This document shows, piece after piece, positions 1-5,330 of a stretch of DNA of 8,388 nt. Under the pieces are notes generated by a model, which was not told the DNA's origin, did not search any database, and saw only the letters and a program-made list of their open reading frames with translations. Each line of letters opens with the position of its first letter. Position 1 is the stretch's first letter. The stretch lies in contig MHER01000063.1 in the NCBI GenBank assembly GCA_001805205.1, positions 1-8,388 on the forward strand. The letters are read 5' to 3'. This DNA comes from Nitrospirae bacterium RIFCSPLOW2_12_42_9. Its GTDB lineage: Bacteria; Nitrospirota; 9FT-COMBO-42-15; HDB-SIOI813. A program made the position numbers and the translations under genes.

Positions 1-467
1 CTTGCTGGTGAAAGTCCAGCTTGGGCAAAGGTTAACCACCAGCCCAACACTTAATCCCCCATGCAATCGGGCAACTGGCTGTGTGGAGCGGGAAGCTGGA
101 GGTATCGAGCCGCAACGTAAGTGAAGGGATTGAGCCCCGAAATAATCATCGTGTCGGAGGCCGATACTGTTCATTAAGGAGCAGGCAGCATTCTTGTAAT
201 CGTTAAGGTGAGATTACGAGAACCCGACGGGGTCTAAGACCGCAGCGAGATACCATAAGGAACTGATATGAACTCGGGAGAGCCAGAGAGAGTGCCTGAT
301 TTTGCAATTGCACACAAGCCATAAAAGGCAAGGTGTAATTGGCTTTCTGGCAGTCGGACTAACCCATAGTAGCGGAGAAGCTTCTGTAATGGAAGTGGAG
401 CGAAGGGGTTAGCGGTAATGCGAAGTGTGATAGGGGAACATCTTCTGTACACGGGGGCAGGTAAGGG
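1..467 (+). ncRNA. 5' RNA domains (I to early IV) of the outer group II intron
   Basis: This leader has no plausible gene and reads as ribozyme RNA. The early 'gtgaaagtcc' segment (8-17) is of the kind found near the 5' end of many bacterial group II introns. The segment 368-410 contains a short hairpin, CTTC (381-384) with GAAG (392-395), followed by GGAGCGAAGGGG. The same segment recurs in the inner intron at 1687-1729 with paired substitutions, which supports its being a conserved structural domain (probably domain III). The RT ribosome binding site lies at its end. The exon-binding sites cannot be assigned because the 5' exon is not in the window. Confidence 0.75.
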
Positions 468-1268
468 ATGGAAACGAGACTATTACACAGAACTAACAAA
501 CCGATGGAGGGAAATCCATCAGACAAATGGACATCATTGATGCATCATTTACTGAAAGAGGAATTTCTCAAAGAATGCTTTCAACGGCTAAAGAGGGACG
601 CAGCCGCTGGAGTAGATGGAGTAACAGTCAAGGAGTATGAAGCGAACCTTGAAGACAACATCAAGGATTTAGTAACAAGGATGAAAGCATGGAAGTATCG
701 TCCCCAAACAGTAAGGCGGGTATATATACCAAAAGGAGATGGCAGCAAGAGACCTTTAGGGATACCAGCGGTAGAGGACAAAATAGTTCAGATGGGGATG
801 AAGCAAATCCTTGAAGAAGTCTTTGAAGGTGAGTTTCTGGATGTATCTTATGGATTTCGTCCTAACAGAAGCTGTCATGATGCGCTTGATGCGTTAGATA
901 AGTGCATTATGACAAAACCAATCAACTATGTAGTGGATATGGACATTGAGAAATTCTTTGACACAGTAGACCACAAGTGGCTAATAGAGGCCGTAGAACA
1001 GAGAATATCGGATAAGAACATCTTGAGGCTGATAGTGAGATTTCTCAAGGCAGGCGTAATGGAAGAAGGCAAATACAGGGAGACGGATAAAGGAACGCCG
1101 CAGGGCGGTATAATCAGTCCCATATTAGCCAACATCTATTTACATTACATATTGGACAAATGGTTTCAGGAGAAGGTCAAGCCCCAGCTTAAAGGATATG
1201 CCCAGATGATAAGGTATGCAGATGACTGTGCGCCGCAGGCGCACAACGGAAGTCCTTTAAGGGACTGA
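468..1268 (+). CDS. ltrA: Outer intron reverse transcriptase/maturase, N-terminal part (split by inner intron)
   Basis: LtrA-type group II intron RT that would help its intron fold and copy it during retrohoming. Visible RT blocks include the AAAGVDGV segment, RRVYIPKGDGSKRPLGIP, the palm motif VDMDIEKFFD with the first catalytic Asp at residue 159, KGTPQGG, and RYADD with the Y-A-D-D motif at residues 250-253. Only 468-1227 is genuine RT sequence. After the second Asp the reading frame enters the inner intron and adds 13 unrelated residues before a TGA at 1266-1268. The protein is therefore cut at its active site and is inactive unless the inner intron is spliced out, which joins it in frame to 3104-3723 for 459 residues. 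The ATG at 468 follows the purine-rich GGGGGCAGGTAAGGG. The identity is certain. Confidence 0.9.
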   Translation: METRLLHRTNKPMEGNPSDKWTSLMHHLLKEEFLKECFQRLKRDAAAGVDGVTVKEYEANLEDNIKDLVTRMKAWKYRPQTVRRVYIPKGDGSKRPLGIPAVEDKIVQMGMKQILEEVFEGEFLDVSYGFRPNRSCHDALDALDKCIMTKPINYVVDMDIEKFFDTVDHKWLIEAVEQRISDKNILRLIVRFLKAGVMEEGKYRETDKGTPQGGIISPILANIYLHYILDKWFQEKVKPQLKGYAQMIRYADDCAPQAHNGSPLRD

Positions 1269-1778
1269 GATTGTGCAAAAGCTGCACAAGAGATGGAGGG
1301 AGGCCCTCCAAAGCCGGCCTGCAGGGGCAGGCTTTAAACAACCATGAGCTGCGTTGGTAAAGAGCCAGGGTGGTGAGCGTCATGGAAAAGGCGCATAACA
1401 ATGCGTCATGTAAGAATCAGAAAGACGAACGAAAGTGAACCATCGATGAAGTGTCGAAAGCGTAGGGACGACATCAAAACCAGGGGGGAGTCGTTAACCT
1501 GGGATAAATCCATCGGAAACCTGTTTACTGGATGGGTGGTGTCCGGCATAAAGATGGCGTGAGGCTGATTCAGGCTCTTGAGCGGAACTGCGGGAACCTG
1601 TCGCTCCGATGCCAAGGGAGAAATCCAAGGGGCAGAACCCCAAGGATGAGAGTACCGATGCGGAAAACAGGGGCGGAGCAGCCTGTAGTAGCAAAGAAGT
1701 TCCTGTAATGGGAATGGAGCGAAGGGGCTGCGTTATTCAGTTTTATGTAACTGTCAACCGGGAAAAAGGGAGGAGCAG
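1228..1778 (+). ncRNA. 5' RNA domains of the inner group II intron, with candidate EBS1
   Basis: This is non-coding ribozyme RNA rich in stems. The terminal GTGCGCC (1228-1234) pairs with GGCGCAC (1238-1244). TTGTGCA/TGCACAA, GGAGGG/CCCTCC and AAAGCC/GGCTTT stems follow within the next 110 bases. A CCAGG (1480-1484)/CCTGG (1498-1502) hairpin presents AGTCGT (1489-1494) in its loop, complementary with one G-U pair to ATGACT (1222-1227) just before the insertion point. This is the expected position and form of EBS1. A weaker EBS2 candidate, GCATA (1393-1397), matches TATGC (1215-1219). The conserved segment 1687-1729 matches the outer intron at 368-410. I see no real gene on either strand. Confidence 0.8.
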
Positions 1779-3026
1779 TTGGATAAAACAAAGTCGTTTA
1801 GTATTTCCAAGCAAATGGTTTGGGAAGCGTATCTGCGGGTAAAAGCGAACAAAGGTGCAGCTGGAGTAGACAAAATCTCGATAGACAGATTTGAAGAGCA
1901 ACTGAAAGACAATCTCTACAAACTGTGGAATCGGATGTCATCAGGGAGTTATATGCCTCCTCCTGTGAGGGCAGTATCAATACCCAAGGCCAACGGTGGA
2001 GAAAGGATACTTGGAATCCCCACCGTAGCCGACCGCATTGCCCAGATGGTAGTCACAAAGCAACTTGAGCCGGAGGTAGAGCCGCACTTCCATCCCGATT
2101 CCTATGGGTATCGTCCAGGGAAATCGGCATTGGATGCAGTGGCAACTGCACGGCAGAGATGCTGGAAAAGTGATTGGGTGATAGACCTTGACATCAAGGG
2201 GTTCTTCGACAATCTTGACCATGAACTGGTGATGCGGGCGGTAAAGAAACATACAGAGTGCCGGTGGGTCCTTCTGTATATTGAGCGGTGGCTAAAAGCA
2301 CCGATGCAAAGAACAGACGGCACATTGGAAAATCGGCACAAGGGAACTCCACAGGGCGGTGTATGCAGTCCACTTCTGGCAAATATATTCATGCACCATG
2401 CGTTTGATGAATGGATGAGAAATAAACATCCCCATGCATCATTTGAGAGGTATGCGGATGATGCGCTTGTGCACTGTAAAACAGAGCAACAGGCAAAACT
2501 TATGCGACAAGCGATAGAAAAGCGCTTAGCCCAATGCAAACTGGAACTGCATCCCGAAAAGACACGGATAGTGTACTGCAAGGATGATGACAGGCGAAAA
2601 GAAAATACCATAGAAAGCTTTGACTTCCTTGGCTACACATTTCGGCCACGAAGGGCAAAGAACAAGCATGGGAAATTCTTCGTATCGTTTCTTCCAGCTA
2701 TCAGCAACAAGGCAAAAAGCAGGATTCGTGAGACCATAAGGGAATGGCGTATTCATCTCATAACCTGGACATCACTGGAAAAGATAGCGGAGAAAGTAAA
2801 CCCGGTACTTAGAGGCTGGTATCAGTACTATGGACGGTTTTACAAATCCGAGATGTATCCGGTGCTTAGAAACGTAGAGCGTTACCTTGTACTATGGGCA
2901 AGACGGAAATACAAGAAACTGGCAAGACATGGACACAATGCACGATGGTATCTTGGCGGCGTATGCAAACGAGAGCCTGGATTATTTGTTCATTGGGAAT
3001 TGGGCTTAGGTTCAGCGACTGAATAA
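1779..3026 (+). CDS. ltrA: Inner intron reverse transcriptase/maturase, intact, without endonuclease domain
   Basis: A 415-residue group II intron RT/maturase that should bind its own intron RNA, promote splicing and perform target-primed reverse transcription. In order it shows the N-terminal GAAGVD segment (26-31), VSIPKANGGERILGIPT (66-82), catalytic Asp138 in DLDIKGFFD, KGTPQGG (188-194), RYADD with Asp227/Asp228, FDFLGYTFRPR (281-291), and a maturase/thumb region with NPVLRGWYQYYGRF (341-354). The C-terminus ends in an F-V-H-W segment without any HNH endonuclease, resembling the endonuclease-lacking RTs of the RmInt1 kind; the exact class needs a phylogeny. The TTG start at 1779 is preferred because GGGAGG at 1768-1773 precedes it and the LDKTK start is typical of these proteins. 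The stop is 3 nt before domain V. No frameshift or missing catalytic residue is visible. Confidence 0.93.
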   Translation: MDKTKSFSISKQMVWEAYLRVKANKGAAGVDKISIDRFEEQLKDNLYKLWNRMSSGSYMPPPVRAVSIPKANGGERILGIPTVADRIAQMVVTKQLEPEVEPHFHPDSYGYRPGKSALDAVATARQRCWKSDWVIDLDIKGFFDNLDHELVMRAVKKHTECRWVLLYIERWLKAPMQRTDGTLENRHKGTPQGGVCSPLLANIFMHHAFDEWMRNKHPHASFERYADDALVHCKTEQQAKLMRQAIEKRLAQCKLELHPEKTRIVYCKDDDRRKENTIESFDFLGYTFRPRRAKNKHGKFFVSFLPAISNKAKSRIRETIREWRIHLITWTSLEKIAEKVNPVLRGWYQYYGRFYKSEMYPVLRNVERYLVLWARRKYKKLARHGHNARWYLGGVCKREPGLFVHWELGLGSATE

Positions 3027-3029
3027 TGG

Positions 3030-3063
3030 GAGCTGTATGAGTCGAGAGGCTCACGTACAGTTC
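3030..3063 (+). ncRNA. Domain V of the inner group II intron
   Basis: A canonical 34-nt catalytic hairpin. The lower stem is 3030-3037 with 3056-3063, there is a two-base CG bulge at 3054-3055, and the upper stem is 3038-3043 with 3048-3053, capped by a GAGA tetraloop (3044-3047). The AGC triad is at 3031-3033. All 14 pairs form, two of them as G-U. It starts just after the RT stop codon. Confidence 0.92.
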
Positions 3064-3066
3064 TGC

Positions 3067-3103
3067 GAGGGGTTGGCGGGGAAGTACCGCCGGTCTACTC
3101 TCC
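3067..3103 (+). ncRNA. Domain VI (branch-point domain) of the inner group II intron
   Basis: Stem GAGGG (3067-3071) pairs with CTCTC (3098-3102), and GGCGG (3075-3079) with CCGCC (3087-3091). An unpaired A at 3097 is the likely branch point, 7 nt from the proposed 3' end at 3103. The exact last base is set by the need to restore the outer RT reading frame, not by a terminal AY. Confidence 0.75.
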
Positions 3104-3723
3104 TTACGGTATGCTTTCAGAGTGCAAAAGAGGCTGAAGAATTCAGCAAGGCATTAAAAGAGAGGCTCGGAAAATATGGGCTGAAGATAGCAGAGGACAA
3201 GTCAAAGACAATAGAATTTGGACGATATGCATGGCAGAGGGCAAAGCAGCAAGGGGCTAAACTCAGGACATTTGACTTTCTTGGATTTACCCACTATAGC
3301 GACGAGACGAGGAATGGGAAATTCAAATTAGGGCGGAAAACGAGTAAGAAGAAGTATATCCAAAAGGCAAAGGCAATGAATGAATGGATGAAGAAGGTAA
3401 GGAATTTGAGGCCGTTAAAAGAGTGGTGGGAGGTAATAAAGGTAAAGCTGACAGGGCATTACCGCTACTATGGGATAAGTGGAAACATGCGAGCAATGAG
3501 GGAGTTCTACACAGAGACATCAAAACTTGCATACAAATGGATAAACAGGCGTTCTCAGAAGAGGAGTTACACTTATACCCAATACTGTCTCTTTAAAGAA
3601 CACAATCCATTGCCAGTGCCGAAGATATATCACCTGACTTATACACTATCAAGGTTTAAAGGGAGCATTACCGAAGAGCCGTGTGTGGGAAAACTGCAAG
3701 CACGGTTCTGTGAGGGGCGTTAA
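3104..3723 (+). CDS. ltrA: Outer intron reverse transcriptase/maturase, C-terminal part (3' exon of the split gene)
   Basis: Continuation of the RT begun at 468. After splicing of 1228-3103 it supplies residues 254-459. It begins F-T-V-C-F-Q directly after the catalytic aspartates, then shows the K-Y-G-L-K-I-A-E-D-K-S-K-T segment, FDFLGFTHY (310-318), and the maturase/thumb motif GHYRYYGISGN. The tail contains RRSQKRSYTYTQY and LPVPKIYH, with no HNH endonuclease. An in-frame ATG at 3037 lies inside the domain V of the inner intron, and the residues between it and 3104 are intron translation, so it is not a natural start. The frame runs through the outer domain V and stops at 3721-3723 inside domain VI, so the last ~16 residues are coded by ribozyme sequence. 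Made alone, this half lacks a complete active site. Confidence 0.88.
3676..3708 (+). ncRNA. Domain V of the outer group II intron
   Basis: A 33-nt hairpin with lower stem 3676-3683/3701-3708, an AG bulge at 3699-3700, upper stem 3684-3688/3694-3698 and a GAAAA loop. The AGC triad is at 3677-3679. It lies wholly inside the reading frame of the outer RT, so the same bases serve as ribozyme core and codons. The upper stem is one pair shorter than in the inner intron and includes two G-U pairs. Confidence 0.88.
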
Positions 3724-3758
3724 GATGCTTTCTATGGTTGAATATTGTGACACTCTCC
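3711..3758 (+). ncRNA. Domain VI and 3' end of the outer group II intron
   Basis: GAGGG (3712-3716) can pair with CTCTC (3753-3757), leaving A3752 unpaired as the probable branch point. This mirrors the inner intron, which also has an A followed by CTCTCC. By that analogy the intron ends at about 3758; an alternative end at ATAT (3759-3762) would give the usual AY. The distal part of the domain is long and not clearly folded by eye. Confidence 0.55.
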
Positions 3759-4049
3759 ATATCGAAAGAGGAGAGAAACAGGGAATACAAAACATACCTA
3801 AAGGAGGTATTTGAAAATGTCTACTCGACAAATTATGATTCTTCCAAACTGGAATTATCAAAAGCAGATCCATTTGGCAAATATAGCTGTCCTAAATGTG
3901 GTCAAAGATATAGTAAATGTAATAAAGATTGGGGATGCGTTTTTTGGTTTTTCGTATTGGTTACATTCGGTTTAGTTTTCCTTATAGTATATCCGCTATT
4001 GCCGTATTCCTGTGAATGCGAGTTGTGTGGTTATAAATGGAAAAGCTAA
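3759..4049 (+). CDS. Zinc-ribbon membrane protein, 3' exon of the gene interrupted by the outer intron
   Basis: The protein family is not recognised. The frame encodes about 96 residues: a charged, probably helical N-terminal part, then C-P-K-C-G, more cysteines (K-C-N and G-C), a hydrophobic stretch of about 20 residues (F-W-F-F-V-L-V-T-F-G-L-V-F-L-I-V) that looks like one membrane segment, and a C-terminal C-E-C-E-L-C-G-Y-K-W-K. The CxxC pairs flanking the membrane helix would form a zinc ribbon. There is no ATG, GTG or TTG start between the intron end and the conserved part. The only nearby starts (TTG 3738, GTG 3747) are inside intron domain VI. The simplest reading is that the 5' exon lies upstream of the window and the protein is made after intron splicing. 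Function is unknown. Confidence 0.6.
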   Translation: MSKEERNREYKTYLKEVFENVYSTNYDSSKLELSKADPFGKYSCPKCGQRYSKCNKDWGCVFWFFVLVTFGLVFLIVYPLLPYSCECELCGYKWKS

Positions 4050-4341
4050 CCTGCCCTGATTTAAAATGGAGAAAATGGCTGTGGGGGATAGTAGGGACTT
4101 TTGCGGGTCGGAAACGGGTATATGCCAGAATAAGTGGGGGGGGGGAGAGAGATAACTAACAAATCATTCCCCATAGCATCTCTGCAAGCAGAGAAAACAG
4201 TCCGCCCAAAACAGGTATTTGGATCGACCTTAACTTTAGGGCACACTTACGGCACAGTGCCCAAGAAAGCTCTTTATTAACAAGATGTTATGGGCTGTCT
4301 CTTCCTAAGAAAGGAAGCGGTCTGGAGACTTGCCTGTGTTT

Positions 4342-4368
4342 CCGGTATGTCTCCGGCAATATTTTTTT
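4342..4368 (+). terminator. Weak terminator-like hairpin with T run
   Basis: CCGG (4342-4345) pairs with CCGG (4353-4356) around a 7-nt loop, followed within a few bases by seven T (4362-4368). The stem is short. An alternative pairing, GGAGAC (4324-4329) with GTCTCC (4349-4354), overlaps it. It could end transcription from the intron and zinc-ribbon side before the toxin-type genes. Confidence 0.25.
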
Positions 4369-4417
4369 GATATTTAAAAGGATAAAATACCTCTCCTTTA
4401 CATTGAGGAGCATGTGT

Positions 4418-4438
4418 GATTGCAAACGGGTTGCAATC
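4418..4438. repeat. Perfect 8-bp inverted repeat upstream of the PIN gene pair
   Basis: GATTGCAA (4418-4425) and its exact complement TTGCAATC (4431-4438) are separated by ACGGG. It could be a protein-binding operator or an RNA hairpin. It lies about 50 bp ahead of the TTGACA element of the gene pair. Confidence 0.6.
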
Positions 4439-4455
4439 CTGATAAGTTAGGCCAT

Positions 4456-4483
4456 TAAATACTCCGATATAAATACTCCGATA
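4456..4483. promoter_or_regulatory. Tandem 14-bp direct repeat, candidate operator
   Basis: Two exact copies of TAAATACTCCGATA abut at 4456-4469 and 4470-4483, four bases ahead of TTGACA. A third, inverted CCGAT core (as ATCGG, 4494-4498) lies just after TTGACA. Iterated sites overlapping the promoter are usual where a toxin-antitoxin pair represses itself. The repeats are seen directly; the operator role is inferred. Confidence 0.55.
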
Positions 4484-4487
4484 AGAG

Positions 4488-4516
4488 TTGACAATCGGTA
4501 TAGAAAATGTAAAAAT
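4488..4516 (+). promoter_or_regulatory. Candidate promoter of the antitoxin-like/PIN pair
   Basis: A perfect -35 TTGACA (4488-4493) is followed after 17 bp by a poor -10, AAAAAT (4511-4516), with TG one base before it (4508-4509), as in an extended -10. The start codon of the first gene follows about 25 bp later. The -35 and the placement are good; the -10 is weak. Confidence 0.4.
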
Positions 4517-4541
4517 TATTTTTAAAATTGAGGTAAAAACC

Positions 4542-4679
4542 ATGAAAAAGAGAGAGATTAAAAAAAGTGATTTTCTTATAGGCAAGCATTCTATAACTTA
4601 TAAGAAGAAGAATGGTAAATATATCGAGTCCAAGCCAATAAGAATAGGTAAATCCCTACTTAAGGAAAAGCCCTGCTAA
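4542..4679 (+). CDS. Small basic protein, possible antitoxin partner of the PIN protein
   Basis: Not recognised as a family. It is 45 residues long and very rich in lysine (MKKREIKKSDF at the start, IGKSLLKEKPC at the end), with no membrane segment. The ATG at 4542 is chosen over the TTG at 4488 because GAGGT (4530-4534) lies 7 nt before it and because 4488 is the TTG of the -35 element. Its stop is 4 bp before the PIN gene, and both genes are AT-rich compared with the operon to the right. Position and size suggest an antitoxin, but VapB-type antitoxins are usually longer and acidic parts would be expected. A short DNA- or RNA-binding protein is also possible. Confidence 0.55.
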   Translation: MKKREIKKSDFLIGKHSITYKKKNGKYIESKPIRIGKSLLKEKPC

Positions 4680-4683
4680 TTGG

Positions 4684-5175
4684 ATGCCATCTCCTGAGTC
4701 TACCTACTTTATAGATACGAGTTTTCACATATCTTATTGTATTACTGACGAAGACCATCATTCTAACGCAAGAGATATTATTAACCAAATTCGGCAACTG
4801 TATGCCAATCCAGTTTTTATAACTACTAATCTGGTCTTCGCCGAAACAATAAATCACATATTCTGTAGTCAATTGATAAAAAGCCAGCATAAACGCCAAC
4901 AATATTCTATTGATATAGGCAACGATATAATTACTTATAACAAGATTATAACGGTCAGCCCTGATATGTTCATTGGCGCATGGAAGTTATTTGTCGAACG
5001 AAACCAGCAGGGTTATCCATGGAGCTTTGTTGATTGCAGCAGTTTCGTTTTCATAAGAGAAATTAGAAGGTCTAAATATAAACCTGATAATTACACCATC
5101 AAAAAAGTCCTATCTTTTGACGCTCATTTTAAGTCTGCTCAAAATGAATTCCATTTTGAAGTTAACCAGATATAG
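4684..5175 (+). CDS. PIN-domain ribonuclease, VapC-like toxin
   Basis: A 163-residue protein with the layout of a PIN nuclease. It begins F-I-D-T-S with Asp11, has a conserved Glu54 in the V-F-A-E-T segment, Asp117 in S-F-V-D-C-S-S, and Asp146 in L-S-F-D-A-H-F. These four acidic residues are those that bind Mg2+/Mn2+ in PIN enzymes. VapC toxins of this fold cleave specific RNAs such as initiator tRNA or 23S rRNA; the target here is unknown. The ATG at 4684 follows the small upstream gene by 4 bp, consistent with translational coupling; I see no strong ribosome binding site of its own. The length is slightly above the usual 130-150 residues. A PIN protein outside toxin-antitoxin systems cannot be excluded, but the gene pair argues for one. 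Confidence 0.85.
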   Translation: MPSPESTYFIDTSFHISYCITDEDHHSNARDIINQIRQLYANPVFITTNLVFAETINHIFCSQLIKSQHKRQQYSIDIGNDIITYNKIITVSPDMFIGAWKLFVERNQQGYPWSFVDCSSFVFIREIRRSKYKPDNYTIKKVLSFDAHFKSAQNEFHFEVNQI

Positions 5176-5238
5176 GGCATGGCGGTATTGCTTCAAAGCG
5201 GCCTCCTGTGCAGTTATTGTGCACCTGACAAGAGAAAA

Positions 5239-5273
5239 TAGGGGATAACACCGCAGAAGATGCTATCCCCCTA
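5239..5273 (+). terminator. Hairpin after the PIN gene, probable terminator
   Basis: TAGGGGATA (5239-5247) can pair with TATCCCCCTA (5264-5273) with one extra C, giving a 7-bp uninterrupted GGGGATA/TATCCCC stem around a 16-nt loop. The following bases (AATTTATATTTT) are AT-rich but lack a pure T run. It separates the PIN gene from the next promoter. Confidence 0.5.
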
Positions 5274-5291
5274 AATTTATATTTTCCAGTA

Positions 5292-5320
5292 TTGACAAGC
5301 ATTAGCAACCATTGCATAAT
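5292..5320 (+). promoter_or_regulatory. Strong sigma70-type promoter before the tRNA remnant and kor operon
   Basis: TTGACA (5292-5297) is separated by exactly 17 bp from CATAAT (5315-5320), 11 of 12 consensus bases. Transcription would start near 5327, a few bases before the tRNA remnant at 5331. It therefore looks like the original promoter of that tRNA gene and is the only clear promoter upstream of korD, whose ATG is about 90 bp further on. Confidence 0.7.
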
Positions 5321-5330
5321 ACCAACACTT

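Larger units (their letters stand above)
1228..3103 (+). mobile_element. Inner group II intron, complete, inserted in the YADD codons of the outer RT
   Basis: A full-length intron of about 1876 nt. It starts GTGCG at 1228, immediately after the Y-A-D-D codons plus one T, and has a 550-nt structured 5' RNA, an intact RT gene (1779-3026), domain V (3030-3063) and domain VI (3067-3103). Reading-frame logic fixes the 3' junction: only ends such as 3103 restore the outer RT frame, and 3103 yields YADD followed by F-T-V-C-F-Q, as expected for this family. The bulged A at 3097 is then 7 nt from the 3' end, a normal distance. The last bases are CTCTCC rather than the usual AY. A candidate EBS1 (1489-1494) pairs with the last six bases of the 5' exon. 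All parts look intact, so the element may be active. Confidence 0.9.
1..3758 (+). mobile_element. Outer group II intron, 5' end outside the window, interrupted by a second intron
   Basis: A retrotransposable self-splicing ribozyme carrying a maturase gene. Bases 1-467 are folded, non-coding 5' RNA domains, 468-3723 holds the split RT gene, and domain V (3676-3708) and domain VI (about 3711-3758) close the element. The canonical GTGYG start is not seen, so the 5' end lies upstream of base 1. The 3' end is placed at about 3758 because domain VI resembles that of the inner intron: a bulged A (3752) followed by CTCTCC. About 1.88 kb of visible sequence belongs to this intron once the inner one is subtracted. 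Whether it can still splice depends on removal of, or tolerance to, the insertion in its domain IV. Confidence in the identity is high; the exact 3' end is uncertain by a few bases. Confidence 0.85.
4050..4487 (+). other. Gene-free stretch with several hairpins and a G10 run
   Basis: No convincing gene is visible on either strand. There is a run of ten G at 4136-4145. Hairpins are TCTCTG/CAGAGA (4179-4194), GGGCAC/GTGCCC (4239-4262), CTTCCT/AGGAAG (4301-4317) and CCGG/CCGG (4342-4356), the last followed by a T run. Near the right end are an 8-bp inverted repeat and a 14-bp tandem repeat, listed separately. The left part could be debris of the mobile region or an unrecognised structured RNA. 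I cannot assign it to a known RNA family. Confidence 0.5.

Noticed and set aside
1609..1842. 77-residue frame on the plus strand
   Set aside because: It covers structured RNA of the inner intron, including the conserved 1687-1729 segment, and runs into the RT gene in another frame.
2102..2611. 169-residue frame on the minus strand
   Set aside because: It lies entirely opposite the intact inner RT and has no conserved motif; it is an antisense shadow.
3037..3723. Independent RT gene starting at ATG 3037
   Set aside because: The ATG is inside the domain V of the inner intron and the first 22 residues are intron translation. RT homology begins at 3104 and continues the gene from 468.
3817..3975. 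52-residue frame with AAGGAGG (3801-3807) and ATG at 3817
   Set aside because: The ribosome binding site is good, but the product has no recognisable features and overlaps the zinc-ribbon frame, which has clear CxxC motifs and a membrane helix. A frameshift joining the two is possible but unsupported.
4456..4483. CRISPR-like repeat
   Set aside because: There are only two abutting 14-bp copies with no spacers and no cas genes; an operator is a better fit.
4277..4585. 102-residue frame on the minus strand with a hydrophobic start
   Set aside because: It overlaps the hairpins, repeats and the start of the small basic gene. The hydrophobic residues come from AT-rich complement and no family feature or ribosome binding site supports it.
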